Numbered from the stretch's first letter, positions 17,549 to 26,910 are shown. The stretch: 64,000 nt of DNA from Methanobacterium alkalithermotolerans (GCF_018141185.1 NZ_CP058560.1:930001-994000), one strand, 5' to 3'. Notes: a model not told the origin generated them from the letters alone. Translations and numbers: made by a program.

Positions 17549-18187
17549 ATGCGAAAACCAGCAGCAATATTTTTAATGGCAATATTACTAACCTTAAGCC
17601 TAGCCGGAGCAGTATCTGCCCAGGAAGTTGACGTATTTGTAGAAGATATGGAAACTGGTGAACTGGTAGATGAAGCCTGCGTCGGCAGCGAAGTACTAGT
17701 AAATGTATGGGCATTTAATGATGGTAATGAAACATTAGAAGACCCAGCAGTTTTAGTTTATGTTGAACCTGAAATGGCCCTTCTTTTAAATCCAGATGAA
17801 GCAGTAGCCGATTTTAACGGGAATGTATTCATTAACGACCCATTTGATCCATTCTTCTACTGGGACGACGACTTTAATTCATGGGTATTCTGGATTGGAT
17901 GGTATGATTATTTCATGGACCCTGATGACTATGCAGGGCTTTTTGTGCCAGCTACTGTAACTCAAACCGGTGAAATAACCGTATACGCTGAATTCTACGA
18001 ATGGCCGGAGCAATTTGAATTCCCTATTTTACTTGCAGAAGACAGCTACACATTTTATGGTATAGAATGCCCAGTTGAACCATCAGCAGCAACCGTACCC
18101 ATGCAAAAAACCGGGACACCACTAGCCGTAGCCGCACTAGGAATACTATCCCTCATCGGAGGAGTAGCCTACAGCAAACTCAGATAA
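17549..18187 (+). CDS. Secreted surface protein with C-terminal anchor, tandem copy 1
   Basis: 212 residues from the ATG at 17549 behind AGAGGTGAAAAA; the frame is open earlier but without a ribosome site. A cleavable signal peptide (MRKPAAIFLMAILLTLSLAG then AVSAQE) is followed by an acidic, Asp/Glu/Trp-rich domain with a conserved Cys (DEACVGSEV) and a second Cys (IECPVEPS). The end is tripartite: TVPMQKTGTPLA, a hydrophobic helix, and SKLR. It looks like a beta-sandwich exported domain. Function unknown. Its neighbour at 18538 is a paralogue with almost identical ends. Confidence 0.8.
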   Translation: MRKPAAIFLMAILLTLSLAGAVSAQEVDVFVEDMETGELVDEACVGSEVLVNVWAFNDGNETLEDPAVLVYVEPEMALLLNPDEAVADFNGNVFINDPFDPFFYWDDDFNSWVFWIGWYDYFMDPDDYAGLFVPATVTQTGEITVYAEFYEWPEQFEFPILLAEDSYTFYGIECPVEPSAATVPMQKTGTPLAVAALGILSLIGGVAYSKLR

Positions 18188-18537
18188 AAAAACTACTCAT
18201 TTTCTTTTTTTTATTTTAATATAATCTGTAATTATTATTATATTCTGTGAAGATAACCCCATTATCGTTCTAAAGATTATTTAATGAGATTAAACTCAAT
18301 TCACATAAATAAAGATGAAATGAACCGAGGATATCCACTGGTACTAGTTTATCATATTAGAATAATATATATAGATTAATTAATAAAAGTAATACTAACT
18401 TAAGGAATCAATCGGACCAGCCTGCCATTCAAAAAGAATTAATAATGCCAAAAAATGGAAATTCAAAATCTGGATCAATAAATATTCGGACCCACATGTT
18501 TGATTCCAGAAGATTAAACATAAAGGAGGTGAAAAAC
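18188..18537. other. Spacer between tandem paralogues
   Basis: Begins with T-rich tracts (18200-18220) that may end the first transcript. A TATA-like stretch (ATAATATATATAG, about 18360-18374) probably belongs to the second gene. No ORF or RNA gene seen. Confidence 0.5.
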
Positions 18538-19173
18538 ATGCGAAAACCAGCAGCAATATTACTAATGGCAATATTACTAACTTTAAGCCTAGCCGGAGCA
18601 GTATCTGCCCAGGAAGTAAACATAGCAGTCGGAAATGAAACCGATCCTTTCATTGACGAAGCTTGTGTCGGTAGCGAAGTTATAGTGTTTGTAGATGTCG
18701 AAAATACTGGTAACACCACATTAGAAGATCCTTTTGTTGACGTATATACTGACCCAGATATGGCATTACTATTTAACCCGGATGAAGCAGTAGCTGATTT
18801 TAACGGAAATATCTTCACAAACGACCCATTAGATCCATTCTTCTTCTGGGACGACTTCGAAGAAACATGGGTATTCTGGATTGGATGGTACAGCTACTTC
18901 ATGGAACCCGGTGACTATGCTCTTCTTAGCGTACCTGCCACCGTAACACAAACTGGCGAAATAACTGTATGGGCTGATTTCTATGAATGGCCAGATAACC
19001 TTGACTTCCCTATTTTCCTTGATGATGATAGCTACACATTCTATGGAGTAGAATGCCCAGTTGAACCATCAGCAGCAACCGTACCCATGCAAAAAACCGG
19101 AACACCACTAGCCGTAGCCGCACTCGGAATACTATCCCTCATAGGAGGAGTAGCCTACAGCAAACTCAGATAA
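18538..19173 (+). CDS. Secreted surface protein with C-terminal anchor, tandem copy 2
   Basis: 211 residues from the ATG at 18538, behind AAAGGAGGTGAAAAAC. Nearly identical signal peptide (MRKPAAILLMAILLTLSLAG) and C-terminus (VPMQKTGTPLA, helix, SKLR) to the copy at 17549. The middle shows the same framework (DEACVGSEV, NPDEAVADFNGN, WVFWIGWY, TVTQTGEITV, DDSYTFYGVECPVEPS) but many replacements and a changed N-terminal half. Likely exported and membrane-anchored. Its function is not recognised. Confidence 0.8.
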   Translation: MRKPAAILLMAILLTLSLAGAVSAQEVNIAVGNETDPFIDEACVGSEVIVFVDVENTGNTTLEDPFVDVYTDPDMALLFNPDEAVADFNGNIFTNDPLDPFFFWDDFEETWVFWIGWYSYFMEPGDYALLSVPATVTQTGEITVWADFYEWPDNLDFPIFLDDDSYTFYGVECPVEPSAATVPMQKTGTPLAVAALGILSLIGGVAYSKLR

Positions 19174-19338
19174 AAAAAAAACTACCCTTTTATTTTTCTT
19201 TTTTTATGAAATTAGGCCCGAATTTAGTTTTTTATAATTTAATTTATCTTAATTTTAAATTCAAACATAGAGAACCTGATTAAAGTAAAAAAATAGAAAA
19301 TAATTTTATTTTTAAGATTAGTTCCAATTAATCCCTGA

Positions 19339-20691
19339 TTATTTTTTTTCTTTATTAAAAACCTGGGCCTGGCCATTACGTAATAGATGGATGTTGTGAC
19401 CTAATCTGTAGCCCTCTTCTTCTGCCAGTTCAGCATAAGCAGTCAACATTCCCAGGTTCCCATGAGAAGGTATCAGGTGTTGGGGTTGTAGCATTCTTAA
19501 GAAGTCCCGGTGATCTTCCCTTCCTGCATGGCCAGATACATGAGCATTGGTGAATATGCGAGCACCCTTGCCTTTCAATCTACGCTCCATAAGGTTACGG
19601 TTGGCTTTATTGAGAGGATTGGGAATTATTGGTGCAGATATAATAATGTTATCTCCTTTTTGTACTTCAAAAAGAGTTTTATCATTTGCAATTCGAGGTA
19701 AAAGTGCATCTGGTTCACCCTGGTGTCCGGTGGTTACCAGAACAAAATCTGATCTTTTTTCGTTCGCCCTGGCTAGAGCCCGGTTAATGGCCTTGGGACT
19801 ACCATAAACACTGGCATTTTCTGGTATTTTAAGTAATCCCATGTTTTCAGCCAGGCTGCAGTATCTCTCCATGGATCTTCCTAAAAGCAGGAGCTGTCTG
19901 TTGCTTTTAGAAGCTATATTACAGATAGCCTGAATCCTTTCAATATGAGAGGCGAAGGTGGTGATTATTATTCCATCATCTTCTTTTAAGGGTTGTTCCA
20001 TGATGTCCTCTAAAACTATACGGGCTATTTTTTCAGAATGAGTTTTAACCTGGTCAGGCTCTGCAGCACGGGTAGCGTCGATTATTGCTGCTAGTACACC
20101 CTTTTCTCCCAGTTCCCTGAACCGCTGGTAGTCTGGTGGTGGGGAAATGGTCTGATGGTTATCAAACTTGAAATCATTAGAATATACAATTACTCCTTCT
20201 GAGGTATGCAGGACCGGAGTAACCGTTTGAGGTATACTGTGGGTGGTGTGCACAAATTCCAGAGTTATTTCGGGAGAAATCTGACATTTCTCGCCAGAAT
20301 TCAATACCTGAAGGGGGTTATCAAATTTAAATTTCCGCTCTCCTTTAATGGTTCTTTCTATTAAGGCCATGGTGTAAGGAGTGGCTATTAAAGGAGCATC
20401 ATATCTATGGGCCAGTTTAGCCACTGCCCCAATGTGATCCAGGTGCCCATGGGTAAATACAATGGCTTTAACCTTGCCGTCTACATCTTTCATGAGGGTA
20501 TCGTCCGGTATGACCCCTCTTTCAATTAAATCCAGACTATGCATTTTCTCTATATAGGTATCTTCATGAATATGAAGCCGGTCCAGATGGATTCCCATAT
20601 CAAATATTACAATATCCTTTCCCACCTTCACTGCGGACATGTTTTTTCCTACCTCTTCATATCCTCCGATGGCTATTATTTCAGTACTCAT
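19339..20691 (-). CDS. rnj: RNase J, archaeal beta-CASP ribonuclease
   Basis: 450 residues, the usual length of archaeal RNase J, which degrades RNA 5'-3' exonucleolytically. The metallo-beta-lactamase motifs are intact: HGHLDHIG, the THSIPQ region, and YSNDFKFD. The beta-CASP part shows TTGHQGEPDALLPRIA, IISAPIIPNP, the VSGHAGREDHRDFLRMLQPQHLIPSHG block, given here in parts (VSGHAGREDH; LIPSHGNLGM). It lacks the C-terminal domain of bacterial RNase J, as archaeal forms do. It is transcribed alone, with convergent surface-protein genes downstream. Confidence 0.93.
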   Translation of the reverse strand: MSTEIIAIGGYEEVGKNMSAVKVGKDIVIFDMGIHLDRLHIHEDTYIEKMHSLDLIERGVIPDDTLMKDVDGKVKAIVFTHGHLDHIGAVAKLAHRYDAPLIATPYTMALIERTIKGERKFKFDNPLQVLNSGEKCQISPEITLEFVHTTHSIPQTVTPVLHTSEGVIVYSNDFKFDNHQTISPPPDYQRFRELGEKGVLAAIIDATRAAEPDQVKTHSEKIARIVLEDIMEQPLKEDDGIIITTFASHIERIQAICNIASKSNRQLLLLGRSMERYCSLAENMGLLKIPENASVYGSPKAINRALARANEKRSDFVLVTTGHQGEPDALLPRIANDKTLFEVQKGDNIIISAPIIPNPLNKANRNLMERRLKGKGARIFTNAHVSGHAGREDHRDFLRMLQPQHLIPSHGNLGMLTAYAELAEEEGYRLGHNIHLLRNGQAQVFNKEKK

Positions 20692-21216
20692 ATATTATCT
20701 CCTGATTATCTTTATTCTTGATAAAAAGTAGTAAATTTTTACTACTTTAGAATATTAATGTCTAAATAAATCTTTTAAGAATTTTAATGCTTTTAAATAG
20801 CTATTAATCAGTAGTAAGGAAAAAAAGATTTTATGATATTAATTAATGAATTTCCATTTTTTTATTAAAAAATGAATCTATAATATTATTATTAAATTCA
20901 TTAATTTCCTGCATAAGGCAAGTGGCAAAATGTTTTATATCTTTTAAGATTAAAAAAGTTAAATCTAATTTTAAATTATTTACTCTTAATAATCTCACTT
21001 ATCTTTTTAAAAAAGGCCAGAAACTATTAAAGGCCTTTTCCCCTTACTAATTTGTAGCAATTGATTTCGTTTAAATGCTTCTTGAATCAATTAACATACA
21101 AAAATAGCTACTGGAACTGATAAATTAAATTCTATTTCAGTTCTCTTCTACTTCTTATTTCACTATGTAATCACATATATAGTTTGGGTATGGATAAATA
21201 ATGGATAGTGAATAAA
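20692..21216. other. Long divergent intergenic region with one hairpin
   Basis: About 520 bases without an ORF. AAAAGGCC (21011-21018) and GGCCTTTT (21032-21039) form a perfect 8-bp hairpin with a 13-base loop, terminator-like, though no gene ends nearby. A TATA-like ATATATAG lies at about 21173-21180, some 25 bases before the likely start of the hydrolase transcript. Confidence 0.5.
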
Positions 21217-21951
21217 ATGGCATCAAAAAAGAAGTTAGTTTTAATATCTATTCTGGGATTATTCCTGTTAGCCGGAGCAGGGTTTAGTATTTATGTGGCT
21301 GATTATTATCCAGCAGATAATGAAGCTATAGCAGCACTTAATTCCAATGAAAAATATGAGGTAATTAATAGTGATAATAGCATTACCTTTAATCCACGTG
21401 CCAGTAATAGTTCGCGGGGTGTTATATTTTATCCAGGAGGAAAGGTTGAAGCAGAAGCATACAGTGTAATGGCTGCAGGGCTAGCAGAAAATGGTCATGC
21501 CACCATAATAGCCAAAATGCCTTTTAATCTGGCATTTTTTGGGGCTAACCGGGCTGATGATATTATAGAGGATCATCCAGAGATAAGTTCCTGGGTGATG
21601 ATGGGTCACTCCCTGGGTGGAGTATTTGCCTCAGATTATGCAGTTAATAATCCGGATAAGATAGAGGGAGTTATATATTTAGCAGCCTATCCCTCTTTGG
21701 ATGCTTACCCTACATCATTAAAAGGACTTTCACTGAGGGGATCAGAAGATGGTTTAACTACGGCTCAGGATCTGGAGGATAATAAATCAAAATTTCCCGC
21801 AAATACTAGTTTCATGGTAATTGAAGGAGGTAATCATTATCAATTTGGTAATTATGGGATCCAGCAAGGAGATAATAATGCCACCATCACCAGGGAAGAG
21901 CAGCAAAAACAGGCCCTTGAATTTATACTGGAGTTTTTGAAAAGCCTTTAA
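21217..21951 (+). CDS. Alpha/beta hydrolase, membrane-anchored
   Basis: 244 residues from the ATG at 21217 (a GTG at 21208 is also possible). One N-terminal hydrophobic segment (LVLISILGLFLLAGAGFSIYV) anchors or exports it. The nucleophile elbow is MMGHSLGGVFAS, the oxyanion region GVIFYPGGKVEAEAY, and the likely catalytic His sits in VIEGGNHYQFGNYG. The family covers dienelactone-hydrolase-like esterases and acyltransferases. The substrate is unknown. The TATA box lies so close that the mRNA may have almost no leader. Confidence 0.82.
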   Translation: MASKKKLVLISILGLFLLAGAGFSIYVADYYPADNEAIAALNSNEKYEVINSDNSITFNPRASNSSRGVIFYPGGKVEAEAYSVMAAGLAENGHATIIAKMPFNLAFFGANRADDIIEDHPEISSWVMMGHSLGGVFASDYAVNNPDKIEGVIYLAAYPSLDAYPTSLKGLSLRGSEDGLTTAQDLEDNKSKFPANTSFMVIEGGNHYQFGNYGIQQGDNNATITREEQQKQALEFILEFLKSL

Positions 21952-22041
21952 AAAAAATAATTAGCCTTCTGGTTTTAAAATATTAAAAAATAGATTTAAT
22001 TTCATCTAAAAATTAAAAAAAAGGGATTTTAATCCCTAAAA

Positions 22042-24285
22042 TTATTTCTTTTTCCAAAATGCACCGGCAAGTACTGCTAAGATTCCAGCAAGTAGGGGAG
22101 CTAACGGAGTTCCAGTTTCCTGCATGGGCACAGTTCCTGCATGGGCACTGCTTAATACCTCTAAGGTTGCCTCAGCAGATGATGCCTGGTAGCATTCAAA
22201 TCCTCCAAATACTGCACTTATGGTGTAAGTTCCTGCATTCTGAGTTATGGTGTATAATAAAGTGGCTACGCCGGCTGCATTGGTTAAGGCAGATCCCACA
22301 TATACTCCATTCACATAGAAGTCAATGTTTTGGCCAGGTAGAGGTATTCCATCCTCATCAGTTAGAGTAGCTCTTAGAGTAACCTGATCCCCTTTACTTC
22401 CTTTTACATTATTCAAAGTAAGTATGGTTGGGAATTCATCTGGAGTCACGTTTAAAGTAGAATTAGCATCTACTGCTGCGTATTCACTGTCTCCTTCAAA
22501 TAGAGCATTGACGTTATAGGTTCCCAGTGGTAAAGGATCAAATATCCCCAGAGCTATACCCTGAGCATTGGTAACACCTTCAGTTTCAGGATTAATAGAA
22601 AACTTAATGGTTCTACCAGGTAAAGGATTACCCTCCAGATCAGTTAACTTGGCAGTGACAATAGGTTTACCTAACGGACAAATAGTCACATTTTCTACTG
22701 TAATTAAGGCTGTAGAAAATTCAACATCCAGATTGGCGTAGTCTGTTGAAGCTAAATAACATTCGTATCCTTCAAATACTGCTTTAGTTGTATATTGTCC
22801 CTTAGTTTGAGTAATTATGTATTCTAAAGTGGCTAATCCCTCTGAGTTAGTTATGGCTGATCCAACGAGCGTATCATCCACATAGAAGTCAATGGTCTTT
22901 CCTTCCAGGGGTATTCCATCATCATCAGTAAGAGTTGCCTTTAAAAGAACACTTTGGCCTTGATTACCCTGTACATTGTCCAGAGTTAGTATGGTTGGGA
23001 ATTCATCAGGAGTCACGTTTAAAGTAGAATTAACTGTTGCAGCTTCAAACTCGCCATCTCCTTCAAATAGAGCATTGACGTTATAGGTTCCCAGTGGTAA
23101 AGGATCAAATATCCCCAGAGCTATACCCTGAGCATTGGTAACACCTTCAGTTTCAGGATTAATAGAAAACTTAATGGTTCTACCAGGTAAAGGATTACCC
23201 TCCAGATCAGTTAACTTGGCAGTGACAATAGGTTTACCTAACGGACAAATAGTCACACCATCTACTGTAAGTACAACTCCATTAAACTCAACATCCAGTT
23301 CACCTTCACCTTCTGCACCACGGAAACATCCTTCAGTTTCAAATTCTGCAGTGATGGTATATTTTCCCTGGGTCTGGGTTATAGTGTAGGCCAGAGTGGC
23401 AACTCCCTGGGCATTGGTTAGGGCAGATCCCACATATACTCCATTTACATAGAAATTCAATGTTTTTCCTGCAATAGGTGAACTGTCTTCCTCTTTGGTC
23501 AAGGTGGCACTCAAAATTACCTCATCGCCCTGGTTACCTGCTACATTTAATACAGCTATTTCAGTATCAAATTGTCTTACCAGAATGTTGAAGTCAGTTT
23601 GGGAATATTCGTAAATCTCGTCTCCGGCAAACCAGGCCAGTACATTATAGCGGCATTCATCAGGCCCACTAAATGGACATTTAGGTAGGCCGCCAACAAT
23701 AACATATTCTGCCCAGCCATCCTCATCGGTGGTGGCATTGGCACACATTGTTTGTGGGTTATTTATATCCACATTGGTAACCCAGCAGAAGGTAATTGTT
23801 TTTCCCTCCAACGGTGTTCCTTCGACATTTTCAGTTAGCCGTGCACGTAAAGTAATGTCAGTCTTAGGACAAACCCTTACGTTATCAGCTATTAAACTGG
23901 TTGGGGTTCCTTCTACTTTTACACAATTAGCACTACTAAGAGCCAGTATTCCTGCAGGAGTATATACAAAGTGCCAGTAACCCTTATATCCCGGAGGACA
24001 GTTACTTAAATCTGATTTTTCTCTTCCCTGTTGGCCCCAGTTAACTGTGCTGCAATTTGACAGAGTTAAAGTTGCATTGGTTGCATTGGCGGGTGGTCCT
24101 TCCACATCAAAGTGGAGTACTGGTGAAGGGCTATCCCTTTTGTTGACGCAAATTTCGGTTCCAGGAGTGTTATTGAATTGTACACATAATTGTTCTTCAC
24201 AGGAATCATCAGTAGCACTTACTGCTCCCATCAACAAAAGGGCTAGTATGAAGGTTGCACTCAATATAATCGCTTGTTTTTTCAT
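22042..24285 (-). CDS. Large surface protein with Ig-like repeats and C-terminal anchor
   Basis: 747 residues: a signal peptide (MKKQAIILSATFILALLLMG, AVSATDD), a Cys-rich N-terminal domain (about 28-150), then about six Ig-like (Big-type) modules alternating two kinds. One kind reads TICPLGKPIVTAKLTDLEGN, with GTYNVNALFEGD; the other reads GKTIDFYVDDTLVGSAITN with GQYTTKAVFEGYECY. The end is TVPMQETGTPLA, a hydrophobic helix and WKKK, like the tandem pair at 17.5-19.2 kb. It is likely an adhesin-like or S-layer-associated protein. A strong AAAGGAGGTGAAAAT ribosome site precedes the ATG. Confidence 0.85.
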   Translation of the reverse strand: MKKQAIILSATFILALLLMGAVSATDDSCEEQLCVQFNNTPGTEICVNKRDSPSPVLHFDVEGPPANATNATLTLSNCSTVNWGQQGREKSDLSNCPPGYKGYWHFVYTPAGILALSSANCVKVEGTPTSLIADNVRVCPKTDITLRARLTENVEGTPLEGKTITFCWVTNVDINNPQTMCANATTDEDGWAEYVIVGGLPKCPFSGPDECRYNVLAWFAGDEIYEYSQTDFNILVRQFDTEIAVLNVAGNQGDEVILSATLTKEEDSSPIAGKTLNFYVNGVYVGSALTNAQGVATLAYTITQTQGKYTITAEFETEGCFRGAEGEGELDVEFNGVVLTVDGVTICPLGKPIVTAKLTDLEGNPLPGRTIKFSINPETEGVTNAQGIALGIFDPLPLGTYNVNALFEGDGEFEAATVNSTLNVTPDEFPTILTLDNVQGNQGQSVLLKATLTDDDGIPLEGKTIDFYVDDTLVGSAITNSEGLATLEYIITQTKGQYTTKAVFEGYECYLASTDYANLDVEFSTALITVENVTICPLGKPIVTAKLTDLEGNPLPGRTIKFSINPETEGVTNAQGIALGIFDPLPLGTYNVNALFEGDSEYAAVDANSTLNVTPDEFPTILTLNNVKGSKGDQVTLRATLTDEDGIPLPGQNIDFYVNGVYVGSALTNAAGVATLLYTITQNAGTYTISAVFGGFECYQASSAEATLEVLSSAHAGTVPMQETGTPLAPLLAGILAVLAGAFWKKK
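22491..23257. repeat. Direct repeat, two 200-bp identical segments 567 bp apart
   Basis: Bases 22491-22690 and 23058-23257 appear identical by eye, inside the Ig-repeat gene, with a period of 567 bases (189 codons, two Ig modules). Near-identity extends a little on both sides. This points to recent duplication or gene conversion between modules. Confidence 0.85.
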
Positions 24286-24650
24286 ATTTTCACCTCCTTT
24301 ACGCTTTTAGCGAATCATGTTTCTAAACTAATATAAACTTAGTATTACAATTACTATTATGAACATTGTAGCATATTAAGTTATCTAAGGTTATAAAATA
24401 TAATAATGATCAGAATATCCAATTAATATTAAAAATATTTTAAAAATATAAGCATATTCTCATATTATTTTCAATCAGAATACTCGCTGATAGTTATTAA
24501 AACACTTCATATCTTCCTTAAATCATGATTTTTTTAATTCGTAGATATAAGAATTATTAGTATATTATAAAACAGATTGGGGAAGCTTCAAACTAAAAAA
24601 TAAAAAAATTAAAGAAAATCAATCACTGGTTTTTGTGATAAAATTAAATT
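24286..24650. other. Intergenic region upstream of the Ig-repeat gene
   Basis: About 365 AT-rich bases holding the promoter side of the Ig-repeat gene and the 3' end of the DGGGP synthase gene. The only clear element is the AAAGGAGGTGAAAA ribosome site at its left edge. No ORF or RNA gene seen. Confidence 0.45.
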
Positions 24651-25499
24651 TTAATTCAGAATATTAAAGAAAGATGAAATTAATGGAGACCCCAGGGCAA
24701 AGGCCAGGAAGGTGATGGCCATACCCTTTTTAATCTGCCGGGAAATACTTCTAGTATTATCCTGTGACTGGTCCTGGAGCAGGGAAAAGGCACTTTTTAT
24801 AAAAAACCATAATGACCCTAAAAGTACCACCAGGTAGAGCAGGTTAAAAATATCCATAAAGTACAATAATGGGCTAGTTATACTGGCCAGTATTATGAAA
24901 AAAACCGCCATATGAGCAGAAAAAAGTTTTCCCTTTACCAGAGGCAATGTACGGGCTCCTTCTTTTTTATCCCCCTCCATATCCTCCATATCTTTTACTA
25001 TCTCCCGGGCCATGGTCATGAGAAATGCAAATATTCCCAGGTAAATAGAAATAATAATCTCTCCAATTACCACTCCCCCCAGTACAAAACTAAGCCCGGT
25101 TAAAAATGAAATAGTGATATTTCCAATCAAACACTTTTTTTTAAGATTCTGAGCATAGTATATCATTAAAAAAGAGCTGGAAAGCACTATGAATCCAGGA
25201 ATAATTCCAATTGAAAATCCCAGTATGGTGGCCAGGGCAAAAAGCAGCATGGAATAAATACCTGCATTTTTAAGGGAGATTCTGCCAGAAGGTATAGGTC
25301 TCTCCGGCCTATTAACTGCATCAATTTTATAATCAAAGTAATCATTAATGGTGTTTCCTGCCCCGGTTGCAATAAATACAATTGCACAAGCTACTATGGC
25401 ATCTGCAGAGAAAGTTTCTCCAATAATCATCATAAGCAATATGGTTATAACCGCCATAAAGGCGTTTCCCGGTCTTAGTATTTCAAAGTAGGCATTCAT
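24651..25499 (-). CDS. Digeranylgeranylglyceryl phosphate synthase (UbiA family)
   Basis: 282 residues from the ATG at 25499; an ATG at 25508 adds three. It has seven to nine membrane helices. The first Asp-rich prenyl diphosphate motif is NTINDYFDYKIDAVNRPERP, and the second is REIVKDMEDMEGDKKEGART. These fit the archaeal enzyme that adds the second geranylgeranyl chain to form DGGGP, the second ether bond of archaeal lipids. It stands divergent from the COG0170 kinase gene, in keeping with a lipid context. Confidence 0.9.
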   Translation of the reverse strand: MNAYFEILRPGNAFMAVITILLMMIIGETFSADAIVACAIVFIATGAGNTINDYFDYKIDAVNRPERPIPSGRISLKNAGIYSMLLFALATILGFSIGIIPGFIVLSSSFLMIYYAQNLKKKCLIGNITISFLTGLSFVLGGVVIGEIIISIYLGIFAFLMTMAREIVKDMEDMEGDKKEGARTLPLVKGKLFSAHMAVFFIILASITSPLLYFMDIFNLLYLVVLLGSLWFFIKSAFSLLQDQSQDNTRSISRQIKKGMAITFLAFALGSPLISSFFNILN

Positions 25500-25672
25500 A
25501 GTAATCATTTATAATAGTTAACTGGTATTTAAAAAATAACATTATGGCTCATATTGTGATGTCTTAAAATATGTCTGTTTCTATTAGGGATAAATATTAA
25601 ATTCTTTGAATTTCCAGCCAACCTCACAATCAAATCCAAATTCACTTATAGGTAAAACTACTTCATAAATTC

Positions 25673-26326
25673 ATGGAATCAAGTGACTTACTGGGGCTGC
25701 TATTTGTTTATGGCTATGTGGCTCTGTTATTAATAATAAGTGAAAAAATACTAAAAAAGTATCCTAAATTCAGCAGGAAATTTTTACATATCATGGTGGG
25801 GAATGTTCTTTTTATTTTACCTGTTTTTGCCACCAGGGAAGCCATGACCTTCCTGGCAGCAGCGCCTTTCATATTTTTAACCTTTTTAATGAGCCCCTAT
25901 TCACCTTTAAAATTAAAAACCAGAGTTTCCACCTCAGGTCATGGTCTGGGCCTGGTATACTATGCCATATCATGGACAGTTCTGGCCTTTTTCTTCTTTC
26001 AGGAGCCCTGGATTATTGCCGTAGGTATTGCCGCCATGTCCTATGGTGATGGAGTGGCCTCCATAATGGGTGAGCGGTATGGTAAAACCAAATATAACAT
26101 ATTTGGAGATAATAAAAGCCTGGAAGGTTCTCTTTCCATGTTCCTGGTGCTAATATTAACTTTATCCGTTATTCTATATTATTATGGCCAGGTCATTAAT
26201 CCCCTGACCATTATAACCGTATCTCTGGTAGCTACCCTGCTGGAAGGAATCACACCTAAAGGTTTGGATAATTTGACGGCCTGTTTTGGGGCAGTAGGTG
26301 CCTATCTCTTAAATGGTTTTATATAG
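25673..26326 (+). CDS. Dolichol/phytol kinase-like membrane protein (COG0170)
   Basis: 217 residues with six to seven hydrophobic segments. The conserved loop is SYGDGVASIMGERYGKTKYN followed by GDNKSLEGSLSMF, the CTP-binding signature of SEC59/VTE5-type polyprenol kinases, related to CDP-diglyceride synthetases. In archaea it may phosphorylate a polyprenol or geranylgeraniol; this has not been shown for this sequence. It starts at the ATG at 25673 and is followed after 26 bases by the thymidylate-kinase-like gene, probably one transcript. Confidence 0.85.
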   Translation: MESSDLLGLLFVYGYVALLLIISEKILKKYPKFSRKFLHIMVGNVLFILPVFATREAMTFLAAAPFIFLTFLMSPYSPLKLKTRVSTSGHGLGLVYYAISWTVLAFFFFQEPWIIAVGIAAMSYGDGVASIMGERYGKTKYNIFGDNKSLEGSLSMFLVLILTLSVILYYYGQVINPLTIITVSLVATLLEGITPKGLDNLTACFGAVGAYLLNGFI

Positions 26327-26352
26327 TTATTAACTAATTCATCAGGTGTACA

Positions 26353-26910
26353 ATGAAATTTATAGTAATAGATGGACTGGATGGTGCCGGAAAGGATACC
26401 CATGCGCAGCTTATCGAGAAACGTTATCAGGAACAAGGAACGGTTATACTTAGAACTCATCCGTCATCAGATAATTATTATGGAATTAAGGCAAAAAATG
26501 CTCTTTTAGGGCGAGGAAAGTTAAATAAAATTAAAGCATCATTCTATTATGCTCTGGATGTTATACGATCTGTCAGGCTATATTATGGAAAGGCCGATAC
26601 AGTTATCTTTGTTAGGTATTTGATGGGTGTGGCTTATCTGCCTCTGCCCCTGGCCAGAGTTTTTTACTGGTTTTTCACCATCTTTTTACCTACCACACCC
26701 TACATGTTCTTTTTGGATCTGGAAGAGGAAGAAGCATTAAAAAGAATAAGTAATCGTGATTTTGAGGAAATCTTTGAAAATAAAGAAGATCTGATAAAGG
26801 TACGTAGAAAAGCCTTGCAGCTGGCTAAAAAATGGCATATAGTAAATACTAAAGGTAGTATTGAAGATGTTCAGTCCACTATAGATGCTATTTTAAATGA
26901 AAATAGTTAA
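26353..26910 (+). CDS. Thymidylate kinase-like P-loop kinase
   Basis: 185 residues. The P-loop is IDGLDGAGKDTHAQLI, close to Tmk (FEGxDGxGKST) but with GKD in place of GKS/T. The lid and base-binding parts are divergent: DTVIFVRYLMGVAYLPLPLARVF replaces the usual DRY region, and an ISNRDFEEIFE segment follows. It may be a nucleotide kinase of other specificity. Coupling with the COG0170 kinase suggests a lipid or polyprenol phosphorylation role; that is speculative. Confidence 0.72.
   Translation: MKFIVIDGLDGAGKDTHAQLIEKRYQEQGTVILRTHPSSDNYYGIKAKNALLGRGKLNKIKASFYYALDVIRSVRLYYGKADTVIFVRYLMGVAYLPLPLARVFYWFFTIFLPTTPYMFFLDLEEEEALKRISNRDFEEIFENKEDLIKVRRKALQLAKKWHIVNTKGSIEDVQSTIDAILNENS

Noticed and set aside
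22042..24285. Repeats taken as a possible CRISPR or transposon array
   Set aside because: They are in-frame coding repeats of 567 bp inside one ORF, matching Ig-like modules.
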